Shown here in pieces: positions 1 to 6,428 of a stretch of DNA of 15,511 nt (position 1 is the first letter of the stretch; every line of letters starts with the position of its first letter). Where the stretch lies: NCBI GenBank assembly GCA_050249455.1, contig JBFWQM010000124.1, forward strand, positions 1-15,511, written 5' to 3'. The notes beneath the pieces were generated by a model, which was given only the letters and a program-made list of their open reading frames with translations, was not told the DNA's origin and did no database searches. This DNA is from JBFWQM01 sp050249455. GTDB taxonomy: Bacteria > Pseudomonadota > Alphaproteobacteria > MPNO01 > VGEU01. A program made the translations under genes and the position numbers.

Positions 1-1
1 G

Positions 2-469
2 AGCCCGGAGGCGTTCAAGGGCTACTGGAAGCGCCCCGACGCCGACGCGAAGGCGATCCGCGACGGCTGGTACTTCACCGGCGACCTCGGCCAGTGGGAC
101 GCCGACGGCGACCTGCAGATCGTCGGCCGGGTCGACGACATGATCATCTCCGGCGGCGAGAACATCTACCCGGAGGAGGTCGAGGACACCCTGGCGCGCA
201 GCCCGATGGTGCGCTACGCCGCCGTCGTCGGCATGCCCGACGACCGCTGGGGCCAGAAGGTGGTGGCGTTCGTCGAGCCGGCCGGACCGGAGGCGAGCGC
301 CGACGCGCTGGACGCCTGGTGCCTGTCGTCCGGCCTCGCGCGGTTCAAGCGGCCGCGCGGCTACGTCTTCGTCGAGGCGATCCCGAAGTCCGCCTCGGGC
401 AAGCTGCTGCGCCGCTTCCTGCGCAGCGGCGACTACAAGGCTCTACCCGGTTTCAAGAACACACTGTGA
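2..469 (+). CDS. Acyl-CoA synthetase (AMP-dependent synthetase/ligase), 3' end only
   Basis: This is the C-terminal 155 residues of an ANL-superfamily acyl-CoA ligase; the 5' part lies outside the window. Such enzymes activate a carboxylic acid with ATP to an acyl-AMP and then transfer it to CoA in the cytoplasm. Visible core motifs are YFTGDLG (the ATP-binding Asp), the hinge GRVDDMIISGGENIYP, and the terminal PKSASGK motif whose Lys catalyses adenylation. The reading frame is open from base 2 and ends in TGA at 467-469. The next gene, an enoyl-CoA hydratase, starts 10 bases later, so the two are very probably co-transcribed and act in sequence on an acyl-CoA. The substrate-selecting domain is missing from view, so fatty, aromatic and alicyclic acids are all possible. 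Family assignment is secure; substrate is unknown. Confidence 0.93.
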   Translation, partial: SPEAFKGYWKRPDADAKAIRDGWYFTGDLGQWDADGDLQIVGRVDDMIISGGENIYPEEVEDTLARSPMVRYAAVVGMPDDRWGQKVVAFVEPAGPEASADALDAWCLSSGLARFKRPRGYVFVEAIPKSASGKLLRRFLRSGDYKALPGFKNTL

Positions 470-479
470 GGAACGCGCC

Positions 480-1301
480 ATGGCTGCCGTGAGCAAGGAT
501 TACTCGAAGACGCGCGCCGAGATGCTGGAGAAGCTCGACGGCCTGCGGGTCGAGGTCGATAAGGAGAAGAAGGTCGGGTACATGATCCTCGACCGCGCGC
601 CGCTCAACATCGTCTCCTACACCGGCCGCCAGCAGATCCGCGCCATCATCGAGTCGTTCGACGAGGACGACGACGTCGGCGTGATCGTGATCCGCGGCGC
701 CAACGGCGTGTTCACCTCCGGCGGCGACGTGAAGGCGTTCCCGTCGATCCCGAAGAACCGCATGTCCGACCTCGCCGACAACATCGCGGCGCCGGAGCGC
801 GCCGCCAAGCCGGTGATCGCGGCGCTGGAGAAGTACTGCTTCGGCGTCGGCTTCGAGCTGGCGATGGCGTGCGACTTCCGCCTCGCGACGTCGGACTGCC
901 TGGTCGCGCTGCCGGAGATCACGATCGGCCAGATGCCGGGCTCGGGCGGCAGCGTGCGGGTCGCGCGCATCGCCGGCCTGACGCGGGCCAAGGATATGGT
1001 GATGCTCGGCAAGCGCATCCCGGCGACCCAGGCGAAGGACTGGGGCCTGGTGACCGAGATCGCCGACGGCGCCGACGGCCTGACCAAGCTGGTCGACAGC
1101 TACTGCGCCCAGCTCAACGCGATGGCGCCGATCTCGCTGCGCGCGCTCAAGCGCGTGCTCAACGCGACCTACAACACCAGCCTGCACACCGCGCTCGAGG
1201 TCGAGGGCCACTCCTACGAGAAGCTGCGCGGCACCGAGGACTACATGGAGGGCATCAACGCCTTCGCCGAGAAGCGCAAGGCGAACTACAAGGGGAAGTG
1301 A
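480..1301 (+). CDS. Enoyl-CoA hydratase/isomerase family protein
   Basis: A complete 273-residue crotonase-fold protein. Family members hydrate, isomerise or hydrolyse acyl-CoA thioesters. The oxyanion-hole segment FTSGGDV lies at residues 78-84. Glu126 (GFELAMACD) and Glu146 (LPEITIG) are 20 residues apart, matching the spacing of the two catalytic Glu of rat enoyl-CoA hydratase (144 and 164), so true hydratase chemistry is plausible. The C-terminal DYMEGINAFAEKRK segment is typical of the family. The ATG at 480 is preceded by GAGG with a usable spacing. It sits 10 bases after the acyl-CoA synthetase, indicating one operon for CoA-dependent acid breakdown. An unusual N-terminal extension of about 25 charged residues precedes the fold. 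The exact acyl group is unknown. Confidence 0.93.
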   Translation: MAAVSKDYSKTRAEMLEKLDGLRVEVDKEKKVGYMILDRAPLNIVSYTGRQQIRAIIESFDEDDDVGVIVIRGANGVFTSGGDVKAFPSIPKNRMSDLADNIAAPERAAKPVIAALEKYCFGVGFELAMACDFRLATSDCLVALPEITIGQMPGSGGSVRVARIAGLTRAKDMVMLGKRIPATQAKDWGLVTEIADGADGLTKLVDSYCAQLNAMAPISLRALKRVLNATYNTSLHTALEVEGHSYEKLRGTEDYMEGINAFAEKRKANYKGK

Positions 1302-1321
1302 GGGGTTCCGGACCCGGACAC

Positions 1322-1423
1322 GCCCCCTCCCCCCAACCCCCTCCCGCGAGGGGAGGGGGCTTTGCCGCCGCACCTTGCCATCGCTCCCCTTCCCCGCGCG
1401 GGAGTGGGTTGGGGGGAGGGGGC
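1322..1423. repeat. Nested inverted-repeat element between convergent genes
   Basis: A 24-base outer arm at 1322-1345 pairs with 1400-1423 with one mismatch. Inside are a small hairpin (1338-1345 with 1351-1358) and the perfect 10-base palindrome cccgcgcggg at 1393-1402. The element fills most of the gap between the convergent enoyl-CoA hydratase and anti-sigma genes. It could end transcription from both sides, but there is no clear T-tract. It has the same architecture as, but a different sequence from, the elements near 4345 and 8789. Confidence 0.75.
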
Positions 1424-1450
1424 CGCGCGCAAGGCCTCGGACGGCGAAGC

Positions 1451-1897
1451 TCAGATCAGCGGCACCGTCGTGTCGCCGGCATCTTCGTCCTCGTCGTCCG
1501 ACGCCGCGGACCACGCAGCGGTGCCCGGCGCATAGGCGATGCCCATCTCGTCGGTGCCCCAGCTCACGACTGTTGCGGTCTCCGCGGCCGGCGCGTCCGC
1601 GACGACTGCCGTCCCGGGCGCCGGCGGCTGGACCTCGATCATCCCGGCGACGGCGTAGCCGACCACCAGGCCGAACACGCTGGCGAAGGCGAAGCCGGCC
1701 TGCCGTCCGGTCAGCCAGGTCAGCCAGCCGGCGGCCGGCCGCGCCGGCTCAGGCCGCGCCTCGCGCTGCAGCGCCGCCAGCGCGCCGGGCCCGCTCAGCG
1801 TGCGCCACAATGCGGGCGACGGGGCCGGCGCCTTCACGGCATCGAGCAGCGCGTCGAGCGCGGCGTCGGCGCGCAGGTTGCGGTCGGGTTCGGTCAT
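1451..1897 (-). CDS. Putative anti-sigma factor, single-pass membrane protein
   Basis: A 148-residue protein with one predicted membrane helix at about residues 68-87 (FAFASVFGLVVGYAVAG). Basic residues before the helix suggest a cytoplasmic N-terminus and a periplasmic C-terminus. The N-terminal part (DALLDAVKAPAPSPALW) resembles the short sigma-binding regions of small alphaproteobacterial membrane proteins encoded beside ECF factors. There is no His/Cys zinc anti-sigma motif and no Cys at all. The periplasmic tail carries an acidic cluster, SDDEDEDAGD, at about 133-142. The start codon overlaps the sigma-factor stop by four bases (ATGA), so translation is coupled. The anti-sigma role is inferred from position, size and topology, not from a named domain. 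Confidence 0.75.
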   Translation of the reverse strand: MTEPDRNLRADAALDALLDAVKAPAPSPALWRTLSGPGALAALQREARPEPARPAAGWLTWLTGRQAGFAFASVFGLVVGYAVAGMIEVQPPAPGTAVVADAPAAETATVVSWGTDEMGIAYAPGTAAWSAASDDEDEDAGDTTVPLI

Positions 1898-2484
1898 CCG
1901 TTCTCTCCCCACAGCAGCTCCGGCGCTGCGGCTTCGATGTCCTTCTTCAGGGCGCGGCGGCCGCGCGCGAGAAGCGATTCGACCGCCTCGACGCTGACGC
2001 CCAGGATGCGCGCGACCTCCGGGTTGCCGAAGCCCTGGTAGTGCGCCAGGACCAAGGCGGCGCGCTGGCGCTCCGGCAGCGCCGACAGCGCGCGGCGCAC
2101 GGTCCGCGTCACGTCGAGATGGCGGTCGACCGCGCCGGCGCCCGGCGTCGCGACCAGCTCCGGATCGACGTCGTCGAGCGCCGCCGGGGCGCCGCGGCGG
2201 TGGCGGTCGATGCACTGGTTGGTCGCCACCCGATGCAGCCAGGTCGCCAGCGACGCCTCGCCCGGCCGCCATGTCGGCGCCTTGCGCACCAGGCGCACGA
2301 AGCATTCTTGCGCCACGTCCTCGGCCTCGGCCCGGGTGCCGGTCAGCCGCCAGGCGTAGCCGACCAGCCGCGGCAGATGGCGGGCGACGATCGCCGACCA
2401 CGCGGCCGAGTCGCCGGCCGCGACGCGGGCCAGCAGGGCGTCGTCCTCCGACGCCCCGCCGGCGGCCGTGCCGTCACCGCGCAT
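1894..2484 (-). CDS. ECF-type RNA polymerase sigma factor
   Basis: A 196-residue sigma-70 family protein with only regions 2 and 4, as in extracytoplasmic-function factors. Region 2 spans about residues 15-98 and includes the core-binding segment DVAQECFVRL and the -10-recognition part TWLHRVATNQCIDRHRR. Region 4 spans about 127-185, with LPERQRAALVL and a helix-turn-helix in EVARILGVSVEAVESLLARG. It would direct RNA polymerase to a small regulon, often including its own operon. The ATG at 2484 lies 14 bases after the stop of the EF-hand gene, and no strong ribosome binding site is visible there, so translation may depend on coupling. The downstream membrane protein overlaps it by four bases and is its likely anti-sigma factor. 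Family assignment is firm; the signal is unknown. Confidence 0.92.
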   Translation of the reverse strand: MRGDGTAAGGASEDDALLARVAAGDSAAWSAIVARHLPRLVGYAWRLTGTRAEAEDVAQECFVRLVRKAPTWRPGEASLATWLHRVATNQCIDRHRRGAPAALDDVDPELVATPGAGAVDRHLDVTRTVRRALSALPERQRAALVLAHYQGFGNPEVARILGVSVEAVESLLARGRRALKKDIEAAAPELLWGENG

Positions 2485-2498
2485 GGCGCGCGCGCGGG

Positions 2499-3029
2499 CT
2501 AGCGCCGCGGCCCGCGCGGACCGGGGCGCATCTGCTCGGCCAGCTCCTTGTCGTCGATGCTGCCGTCCTTGTTGGTGTCATAGCGCTTGAACCACCGCTG
2601 CGACGGGGCCTGGATCTCCTCGAGCGAGATCTTGCCGTCGCCGTTGGCGTCGAGCATGTCGAACATCGAGATGGCGCCGACGCTCATGATCATATGGCCG
2701 CGGCGGCGGAACTCGTCCACCGAGATGGCGCCGTCGCCGTCCACGTCGGACGCCGCGATCATCCGGCGGTACTCGCCGGTGACCTCGTCCGGGGTCAGCT
2801 TGCCGTCCTTGTTGACGTCGAGCATCTCGAACATCCGCTCGGCGCGGCGCGATTCCGGCGGGCCGCCGGGACCGCCCGGACCGCGTGCGCCGGGGCCCGG
2901 CGGCGGGGGCGGCGGGGTCTGGGCCAGCTGGTCGAACCCGCCGGCGAAGGGCGGCGGCTCGGTCTGGGCGAAGGCGGGCGCCGCCACGGTCAGCAGGGCG
3001 GCGGTCAGGACGTGGGCGGGCCGAAGCAT
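2499..3029 (-). CDS. Exported four-EF-hand calcium-binding protein
   Basis: A 176-residue protein with a signal peptide at about 1-21 (likely cut in PAFA|QT), a Pro/Gly-rich linker at about 25-58, and four canonical 12-residue EF-hand loops: DVNKDGKLTPDE (71-82), DVDGDGAISVDE (95-106), DANGDGKISLEE (127-138) and DTNKDGSIDDKE (151-162). Every loop has the expected Asp at 1, Asp/Asn at 3, Asp at 5, Gly at 6 and Glu at 12, so calcium binding in the periplasm is likely. The ATG at 3029 was chosen because it begins the signal peptide and follows a GAGGAG ribosome binding site; an upstream in-frame extension has no such support. It is the first gene of an operon with an ECF sigma factor and its putative membrane anti-sigma factor, suggesting a sensory role, though a simple secreted calcium-binding protein is also possible. 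Confidence 0.9.
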   Translation of the reverse strand: MLRPAHVLTAALLTVAAPAFAQTEPPPFAGGFDQLAQTPPPPPPGPGARGPGGPGGPPESRRAERMFEMLDVNKDGKLTPDEVTGEYRRMIAASDVDGDGAISVDEFRRRGHMIMSVGAISMFDMLDANGDGKISLEEIQAPSQRWFKRYDTNKDGSIDDKELAEQMRPGPRGPRR

Positions 3030-3187
3030 CGGGTTCTCCTCGTCGGAATGGCCTCGAAAGGCCGGCATGGACCCATGCACGCCGCCCGCCCCCGATTCCG
3101 TCGCCGTGCAGTGGCGCGCCCAGCGCTTTTGCCGTATAGCCGTCCCCGCGGGCCGGCGCCGGGCCCGCACCAGCGTCTGAGGTGTCC
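3030..3187. promoter_or_regulatory. Divergent intergenic region, probable promoters for both sides
   Basis: These 158 bases separate the start of the minus-strand EF-hand/sigma operon from the plus-strand decarboxylase operon, so promoters for both must lie here or upstream. A tatagc hexamer at 3135-3140 could be a plus-strand -10 element, but its -35 partner is weak. No clear ECF-type promoter pair could be assigned by eye. The ribosome binding sites are GAGGAG just upstream of 3029 (minus) and GAGG at 3179-3182 (plus). Confidence 0.4.
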
Positions 3188-3715
3188 ATGAGCAATCCCG
3201 CCCCGCCCGCCTGGCCGGACGACATCTACCGGGTCCTGAAGGACGCCGGGGTGCGCCAGGTCTGCTACGTGCCCGACGCCGGGCATACGCGCCTGATCAA
3301 CCAGTGCCTGGCCGACAATTCGATGCGCACCGTCGCCCTGACCACCGAGGAGGAGGGCGTGGCGATGCTGTCCGGCGGCTGGCTGGGCGGCGACCGCGGC
3401 GTGCTGCTGATGCAGTCGTCGGGGGTCGGCAACTGCATCAACATGCTGTCGATCGTCCAGGAATGCCGGTTCCCGATGCTGATCATCGTGACCATGCGCG
3501 GCGAATGGGGCGAGTTCAACCCGTGGCAGGTGCCGATGGGCGAGGGCACGCAGGCGGCGCTGGAGAACGCTGGCGTCCTGGTGCGCCGCGCCGACTCGCC
3601 CGATGACGTGGGCGAGACGATCCATGCGGCGGCGCAGCTCGCCTACGCGTCCTATCGCGCCGTCGCGGTGCTGATCGGGCAGCGGGTCATCGGCTTCAAG
3701 GATTGGCGCAAATGA
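3188..3715 (+). CDS. ThDP-dependent 2-oxoacid decarboxylase, alpha (PYR-domain) subunit, sulfopyruvate decarboxylase-like
   Basis: A 175-residue protein equivalent to the pyrimidine-binding half of a ThDP enzyme. The TTEEEG segment at about 52-57 holds the Glu that activates the cofactor, and LMQSSGVGNCINML at about 74-87 is characteristic of the sulfopyruvate/phosphonopyruvate decarboxylase group. RGEWGEFNPWQVPMG at about 104-118 is also family-like. Known relatives ComD/ComE convert sulfopyruvate to sulfoacetaldehyde. The ATG at 3188 fits GAGG at 3179-3182; an in-frame GTG at 3182 overlaps that site and is less likely. Its stop overlaps the beta-subunit start by four bases (ATGA), which suits a 1:1 complex. 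No sulfonate or phosphonate genes are nearby, so the real 2-oxoacid is uncertain. Confidence 0.87.
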   Translation: MSNPAPPAWPDDIYRVLKDAGVRQVCYVPDAGHTRLINQCLADNSMRTVALTTEEEGVAMLSGGWLGGDRGVLLMQSSGVGNCINMLSIVQECRFPMLIIVTMRGEWGEFNPWQVPMGEGTQAALENAGVLVRRADSPDDVGETIHAAAQLAYASYRAVAVLIGQRVIGFKDWRK

Positions 3716-4308
3716 GCGGCAAGGCGATCATCCTGCAGCGGCGGGCGGTGGTCGCCCGGCTGCTGCGCGACCGCGGCGACACGCTGGTAGTGACCGGGCT
3801 CGGCTCGGCGACCTGGGACACCGCCGCGGCTGGCGACCACAAGAACAACTTCTACCTGTGGGGCGGCATGGGCGGCGCGGCGGCGATGGGCCTCGGCCTC
3901 GCAGTGGCGCAGCCGAAGCGCCGGGTCGTGGTGCTGACCGGCGATGGCGAGATGCTGATGGGGCTCGGCAGCCTGGCGACAATCGCCGCGCAGCGGCCGG
4001 ACAACCTCGCCGTGGTAGTGATCGATAACCAGCGTTACGGCGAGACCGGGATGCAGGAGACCCACACCAGCCGCGGCGTCGACCTGCCCGGAATGGCCGC
4101 CGCGGCCGGCTTCGCGACCACCGGCACGGTGTGGGACGAGGCAGCGCTGGAGAAGGCGGTGCCGGCGATCCTCGCCGCGCCCGGCCCGGTGTTCTTCGCC
4201 GTGAAGGTCACGACCGACAAGGTGCCGATGATCCTGCCGCCGCGCGACGGCACCTACCTGAAGCACCGCTTCCGCGAGGCGCTGCTTGGCGCGAAGGCGT
4301 TCGAGTAG
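3712..4308 (+). CDS. ThDP-dependent 2-oxoacid decarboxylase, beta (PP-domain) subunit, sulfopyruvate decarboxylase-like
   Basis: A 198-residue protein matching the pyrophosphate-binding half of a ThDP enzyme. The metal/diphosphate motif is complete: GDG at 77-79 followed, after 26 residues, by Asn106 (VVVIDNQRYG). YGETGMQETHTSRGVDLPG follows, as in phosphonopyruvate and sulfopyruvate decarboxylase beta chains. The active site should form between this chain and the alpha subunit encoded immediately upstream with a four-base overlap. The expected reaction is non-oxidative decarboxylation of a 2-oxoacid to an aldehyde. The convergent dehydrogenase downstream could handle that aldehyde, but this is only proximity. 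The family is clear; the substrate is not. Confidence 0.9.
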   Translation: MSGKAIILQRRAVVARLLRDRGDTLVVTGLGSATWDTAAAGDHKNNFYLWGGMGGAAAMGLGLAVAQPKRRVVVLTGDGEMLMGLGSLATIAAQRPDNLAVVVIDNQRYGETGMQETHTSRGVDLPGMAAAAGFATTGTVWDEAALEKAVPAILAAPGPVFFAVKVTTDKVPMILPPRDGTYLKHRFREALLGAKAFE

Positions 4309-4344
4309 GTCGTCCGGGTGCCGTCGCCCCGGCAATCGCCGCGC

Positions 4345-4454
4345 CCCACCTCACCCCGACCCTCTCCGCCCCTCGGGGCGGAGAGGGAGCAAAACGAACC
4401 CTCTCCGCCCTTCAGGGGGGAGAGGGTGCGAGCGCATCGAGCGGGTGAGGTGGG
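4345..4454. repeat. Nested inverted-repeat element with two internal hairpins
   Basis: The outer arms cccacctcaccc (4345-4356) and gggtgaggtggg (4443-4454) are perfect complements. Inside is a 13-base perfect hairpin (4360-4372 with 4375-4387) and a second 12-base hairpin with one mismatch (4399-4410 with 4415-4426, loop ttca). It lies between the convergent decarboxylase and dehydrogenase genes. The outer arms, the second hairpin and the flank cgccgcc recur near 8789-8933. It could serve as a bidirectional terminator or be a small dispersed palindromic element; no protein is encoded. Confidence 0.85.
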
Positions 4455-4480
4455 TGTCGCCGCCGAAAGATGCCGGCCGC

Positions 4481-5584
4481 TTAACGCCCCGGCGCGACTA
4501 CCAGGTTGGCGAAGCCGCCGGGGCGGTCCTTGATGTCGGCGAGCGCCTGGTTGACGCCGTCGAGCGGGTAGACCCGCGGCTCCCAGTGGCTCAGGTCGAG
4601 CGCGCCGCAGCGCGCCATGTCGGCGACGCGGGTGGCCTCGGCGTTGGTGAACCAGTTGGCGCCGCGGTACTGCATGCTGCTGGTCATGAACTGGGTCGGG
4701 TTGAGCGGCAGCGGCTCGGCCAGCGCGCCGATGTTGAGCGTGGTGCCGCCGCGCTTCACCGCGTTGACCGCCTCCAACACCGGCGCCGCCGGCCCGCCGC
4801 GGCCGGTGCAGTCGAGCAGCAGGTCGACGCCGGCGCCGTCGGTGCGTGCGCGCACCCAGTCGGCGATCGGCGCGTCGCCCAGCGCCAGCGTGTCGATGCG
4901 CCGGGGCGCCAGCGCGCGCAGCCGCTCCAGCACCGGCCGGTTGCGGCCCCAGCCCAGGATGCGCGTCGCGCCCATCGCCAGCGCCAGCAGCACCGCGCCG
5001 ACGCCGAGCGTGCCGGTGACGCCGTTGATCGCGACCCACGACCCGGCCGCGACCCCGCCGCGCCGCAGGCCCGAATACGACGTGCAGAGATAGCCCCAGC
5101 GCGCGCCCTCCTCGAACGACACTTCGTCGGGCAGCTTCACCAGGTGTTCGGGCGCGGCGGTCATGTACTCGCCCAGCCCGCCATAGGGATACTCGTCGAG
5201 CAGCGCGCGGCCCTTTGCCGTGAAGCCGAAATAGCCGCGCAGCGCCGCGTCGGAACAGTAGAGCGCGTCGCCGCTGCGGCAGTGCAGGCAGACGCCGCAG
5301 GACAGGAACGGATTGACGTAGACGCGGTCGCCGACCGCGAACGCCGACCGGCCCGCCGGCGCCTCGACCACCACGCCGGCGGCGTCGAGGCCCATGATCG
5401 CCGGCGGCGTCGGCAGGAAGTGCCACAGCGCGCCGGAGACGATGGCGTTCATGTTGGGGATGATGCCGCACGCCTCCACCCGCACCAGCACGTCACCGGG
5501 ACGCGGCACAGGCTTTTCCACCACGTCGACGCGGAACGGCTTGCCAGGCTCGTACAGCCGCGCGGCACGCATCGTCTCCGGCAT
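4481..5584 (-). CDS. Medium-chain (zinc-type) alcohol dehydrogenase family protein
   Basis: A 367-residue medium-chain dehydrogenase/reductase with an N-terminal GroES-like domain and a C-terminal Rossmann domain (nucleotide motif near GVTGTLGVG, 188-196). The structural zinc site is intact: Cys96, Cys99, Cys102 and Cys110 in the CX2CX2CX7C pattern. Of the catalytic zinc site, Cys39 and Cys167 are in place, but the usual GHE motif reads GLDAAG (65-70), so the His ligand is Leu66. The protein may bind catalytic zinc differently or act as a zinc-independent reductase. The ATG at 5584 follows a strong GGGAGG site with about six bases spacing. It is transcribed divergently from the DUF1989 gene and shares a regulatory region with it. 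The substrate is unknown; an alcohol/aldehyde step in this cluster is an inference. Confidence 0.88.
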   Translation of the reverse strand: MPETMRAARLYEPGKPFRVDVVEKPVPRPGDVLVRVEACGIIPNMNAIVSGALWHFLPTPPAIMGLDAAGVVVEAPAGRSAFAVGDRVYVNPFLSCGVCLHCRSGDALYCSDAALRGYFGFTAKGRALLDEYPYGGLGEYMTAAPEHLVKLPDEVSFEEGARWGYLCTSYSGLRRGGVAAGSWVAINGVTGTLGVGAVLLALAMGATRILGWGRNRPVLERLRALAPRRIDTLALGDAPIADWVRARTDGAGVDLLLDCTGRGGPAAPVLEAVNAVKRGGTTLNIGALAEPLPLNPTQFMTSSMQYRGANWFTNAEATRVADMARCGALDLSHWEPRVYPLDGVNQALADIKDRPGGFANLVVAPGR

Positions 5585-5671
5585 CCCGGACCTCCCCATT
5601 TTGGTTGGCGCGATGCTAGCACCGCGCGCGTCCGGAAGCACCCGATGGACCGCCCTAGCCGCGTCGTCTAG

Positions 5672-5686
5672 TGTTGCATTGCAACA
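5672..5686. promoter_or_regulatory. Perfect palindrome tgttgca-t-tgcaaca, candidate operator
   Basis: A perfect 7-base inverted repeat with a one-base centre lies in the divergent region between the dehydrogenase (start 5584, minus) and the DUF1989 gene (start 5714, plus), 27 bases before the latter. It is AT-richer than its surroundings. Position and symmetry suit a dimeric repressor or activator, but no regulator gene is in the window and the regulator family cannot be named. Confidence 0.45.
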
Positions 5687-5713
5687 TGGAGACCCGGCGA
5701 TGGGAGTTGGGCG

Positions 5714-6343
5714 ATGAAGGTTCTGCAGGAAGACTCGCTGCCCGGACGCGGCGGTGGCGCCTGGACGGTGAAGGCGGGCCAGCGCATCCGCGTGATCGAC
5801 GTCGACGGCGGCGCGATCGGCGACTTCGTGTGCTGGGACGCCAACAACATCCGCGACCGGCTGAGCCAGGCGCGCACCAAGGCGAACCAGGGCAAGATCA
5901 TGCTGACGATCGGCGACAAGCTCTATTCGCGCGACAACAACGTGCTGCTGGAGATCGTCGAGGACACCTACGGCATCCACGACCTGCAATACGGCATGTG
6001 CAGCGCGTGGGTGTACCGCAACTTCCGAGACAAGGACTATCACGGCTTCGACAAGGACAAGATGAAGGTCGGCGGCCCGATGGGCGTGCCGCCGTTCGGC
6101 TGCTACGAGGTGATCCAGAAGGCGATCGACGGCCGCGGCATCCCGCCGGAGGACATCCCCGACCCGATCAACCTGTTCCAGACCGTGGTGATCGACACGT
6201 CGAACGGCTCGATGCAGCTTGTCGACGGGCGCAGCAAGCCGGGCGACCAGATCACGTTCAAGGCCCATCGCGACACCCTGTGCGCGCTGAGCGCCTGCCC
6301 GTCGATGGGCCGGCCGCTCACCGTGCAGGTGTTCGAGGCGTAG
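5714..6343 (+). CDS. DUF1989 / urea carboxylase-associated family protein
   Basis: A 209-residue protein with the DUF1989 pattern: GAIGDFVCWDANN near 33-45, the DTYGIHD segment with His89, Cys96, a second Cys130, the PINLF segment at about 151-155, and the C-terminal ALSACP with Cys195. The conserved His and Cys residues are thought to bind metal or take part in catalysis. The best-studied members are the paired subunits of carboxyguanidine deiminase, which work with guanidine carboxylase and allophanate hydrolase. Here only one DUF1989 gene is present and no biotin carboxylase is nearby, so that role does not transfer directly. The start follows GGGAG at 5702-5706. The downstream amidase starts 85 bases later, across a GC-rich hairpin. 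Family is firm, function open. Confidence 0.87.
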   Translation: MKVLQEDSLPGRGGGAWTVKAGQRIRVIDVDGGAIGDFVCWDANNIRDRLSQARTKANQGKIMLTIGDKLYSRDNNVLLEIVEDTYGIHDLQYGMCSAWVYRNFRDKDYHGFDKDKMKVGGPMGVPPFGCYEVIQKAIDGRGIPPEDIPDPINLFQTVVIDTSNGSMQLVDGRSKPGDQITFKAHRDTLCALSACPSMGRPLTVQVFEA

Positions 6344-6354
6344 GATCGCGGGTG

Positions 6355-6382
6355 CGGCGGCGCGGCGGTTGACGCGCCGCCG
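6355..6382 (+). terminator. GC-rich hairpin between DUF1989 and amidase genes
   Basis: A perfect 10-base stem (6355-6364 with 6373-6382) has an eight-base loop gcggttga. It starts 12 bases after the DUF1989 stop. The T-run (ctttgtt) comes about ten bases later, so this is a weak intrinsic terminator at best; it may only attenuate or stabilise the transcript. Confidence 0.35.
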
Positions 6383-6428
6383 CGGCCGGGCTTTGTTGCG
6401 GTGGGGACCGCAGCGGGAACGCCAGGAC

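Noticed and set aside
1322..1423. CRISPR-like repeats in the C-rich intergenic regions
   Set aside because: The arms are inverted and not spaced direct repeats, there are only two arms per region, and no cas genes are present.
453..1514. Long minus-strand open frame of 353 codons across the enoyl-CoA hydratase gene
   Set aside because: Its product is Arg/His/Leu/Val-rich low-complexity sequence with no domain, as expected opposite a GC-rich gene; the plus-strand gene has catalytic residues and a ribosome binding site.
3030..3170. In-frame N-terminal extension of the EF-hand protein
   Set aside because: The extension would bury the signal peptide, and the ATG at 3029 has a clear GAGGAG site.
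3182..3187. GTG start for the decarboxylase alpha subunit
   Set aside because: It overlaps the GAGG ribosome binding site that properly serves the ATG at 3188.
4286..5671. Long plus-strand open frame opposite the dehydrogenase gene
   Set aside because: It runs through the palindromic repeat and gives an Arg/Ala/Gln-rich sequence without motifs; the opposite strand encodes a recognisable dehydrogenase.
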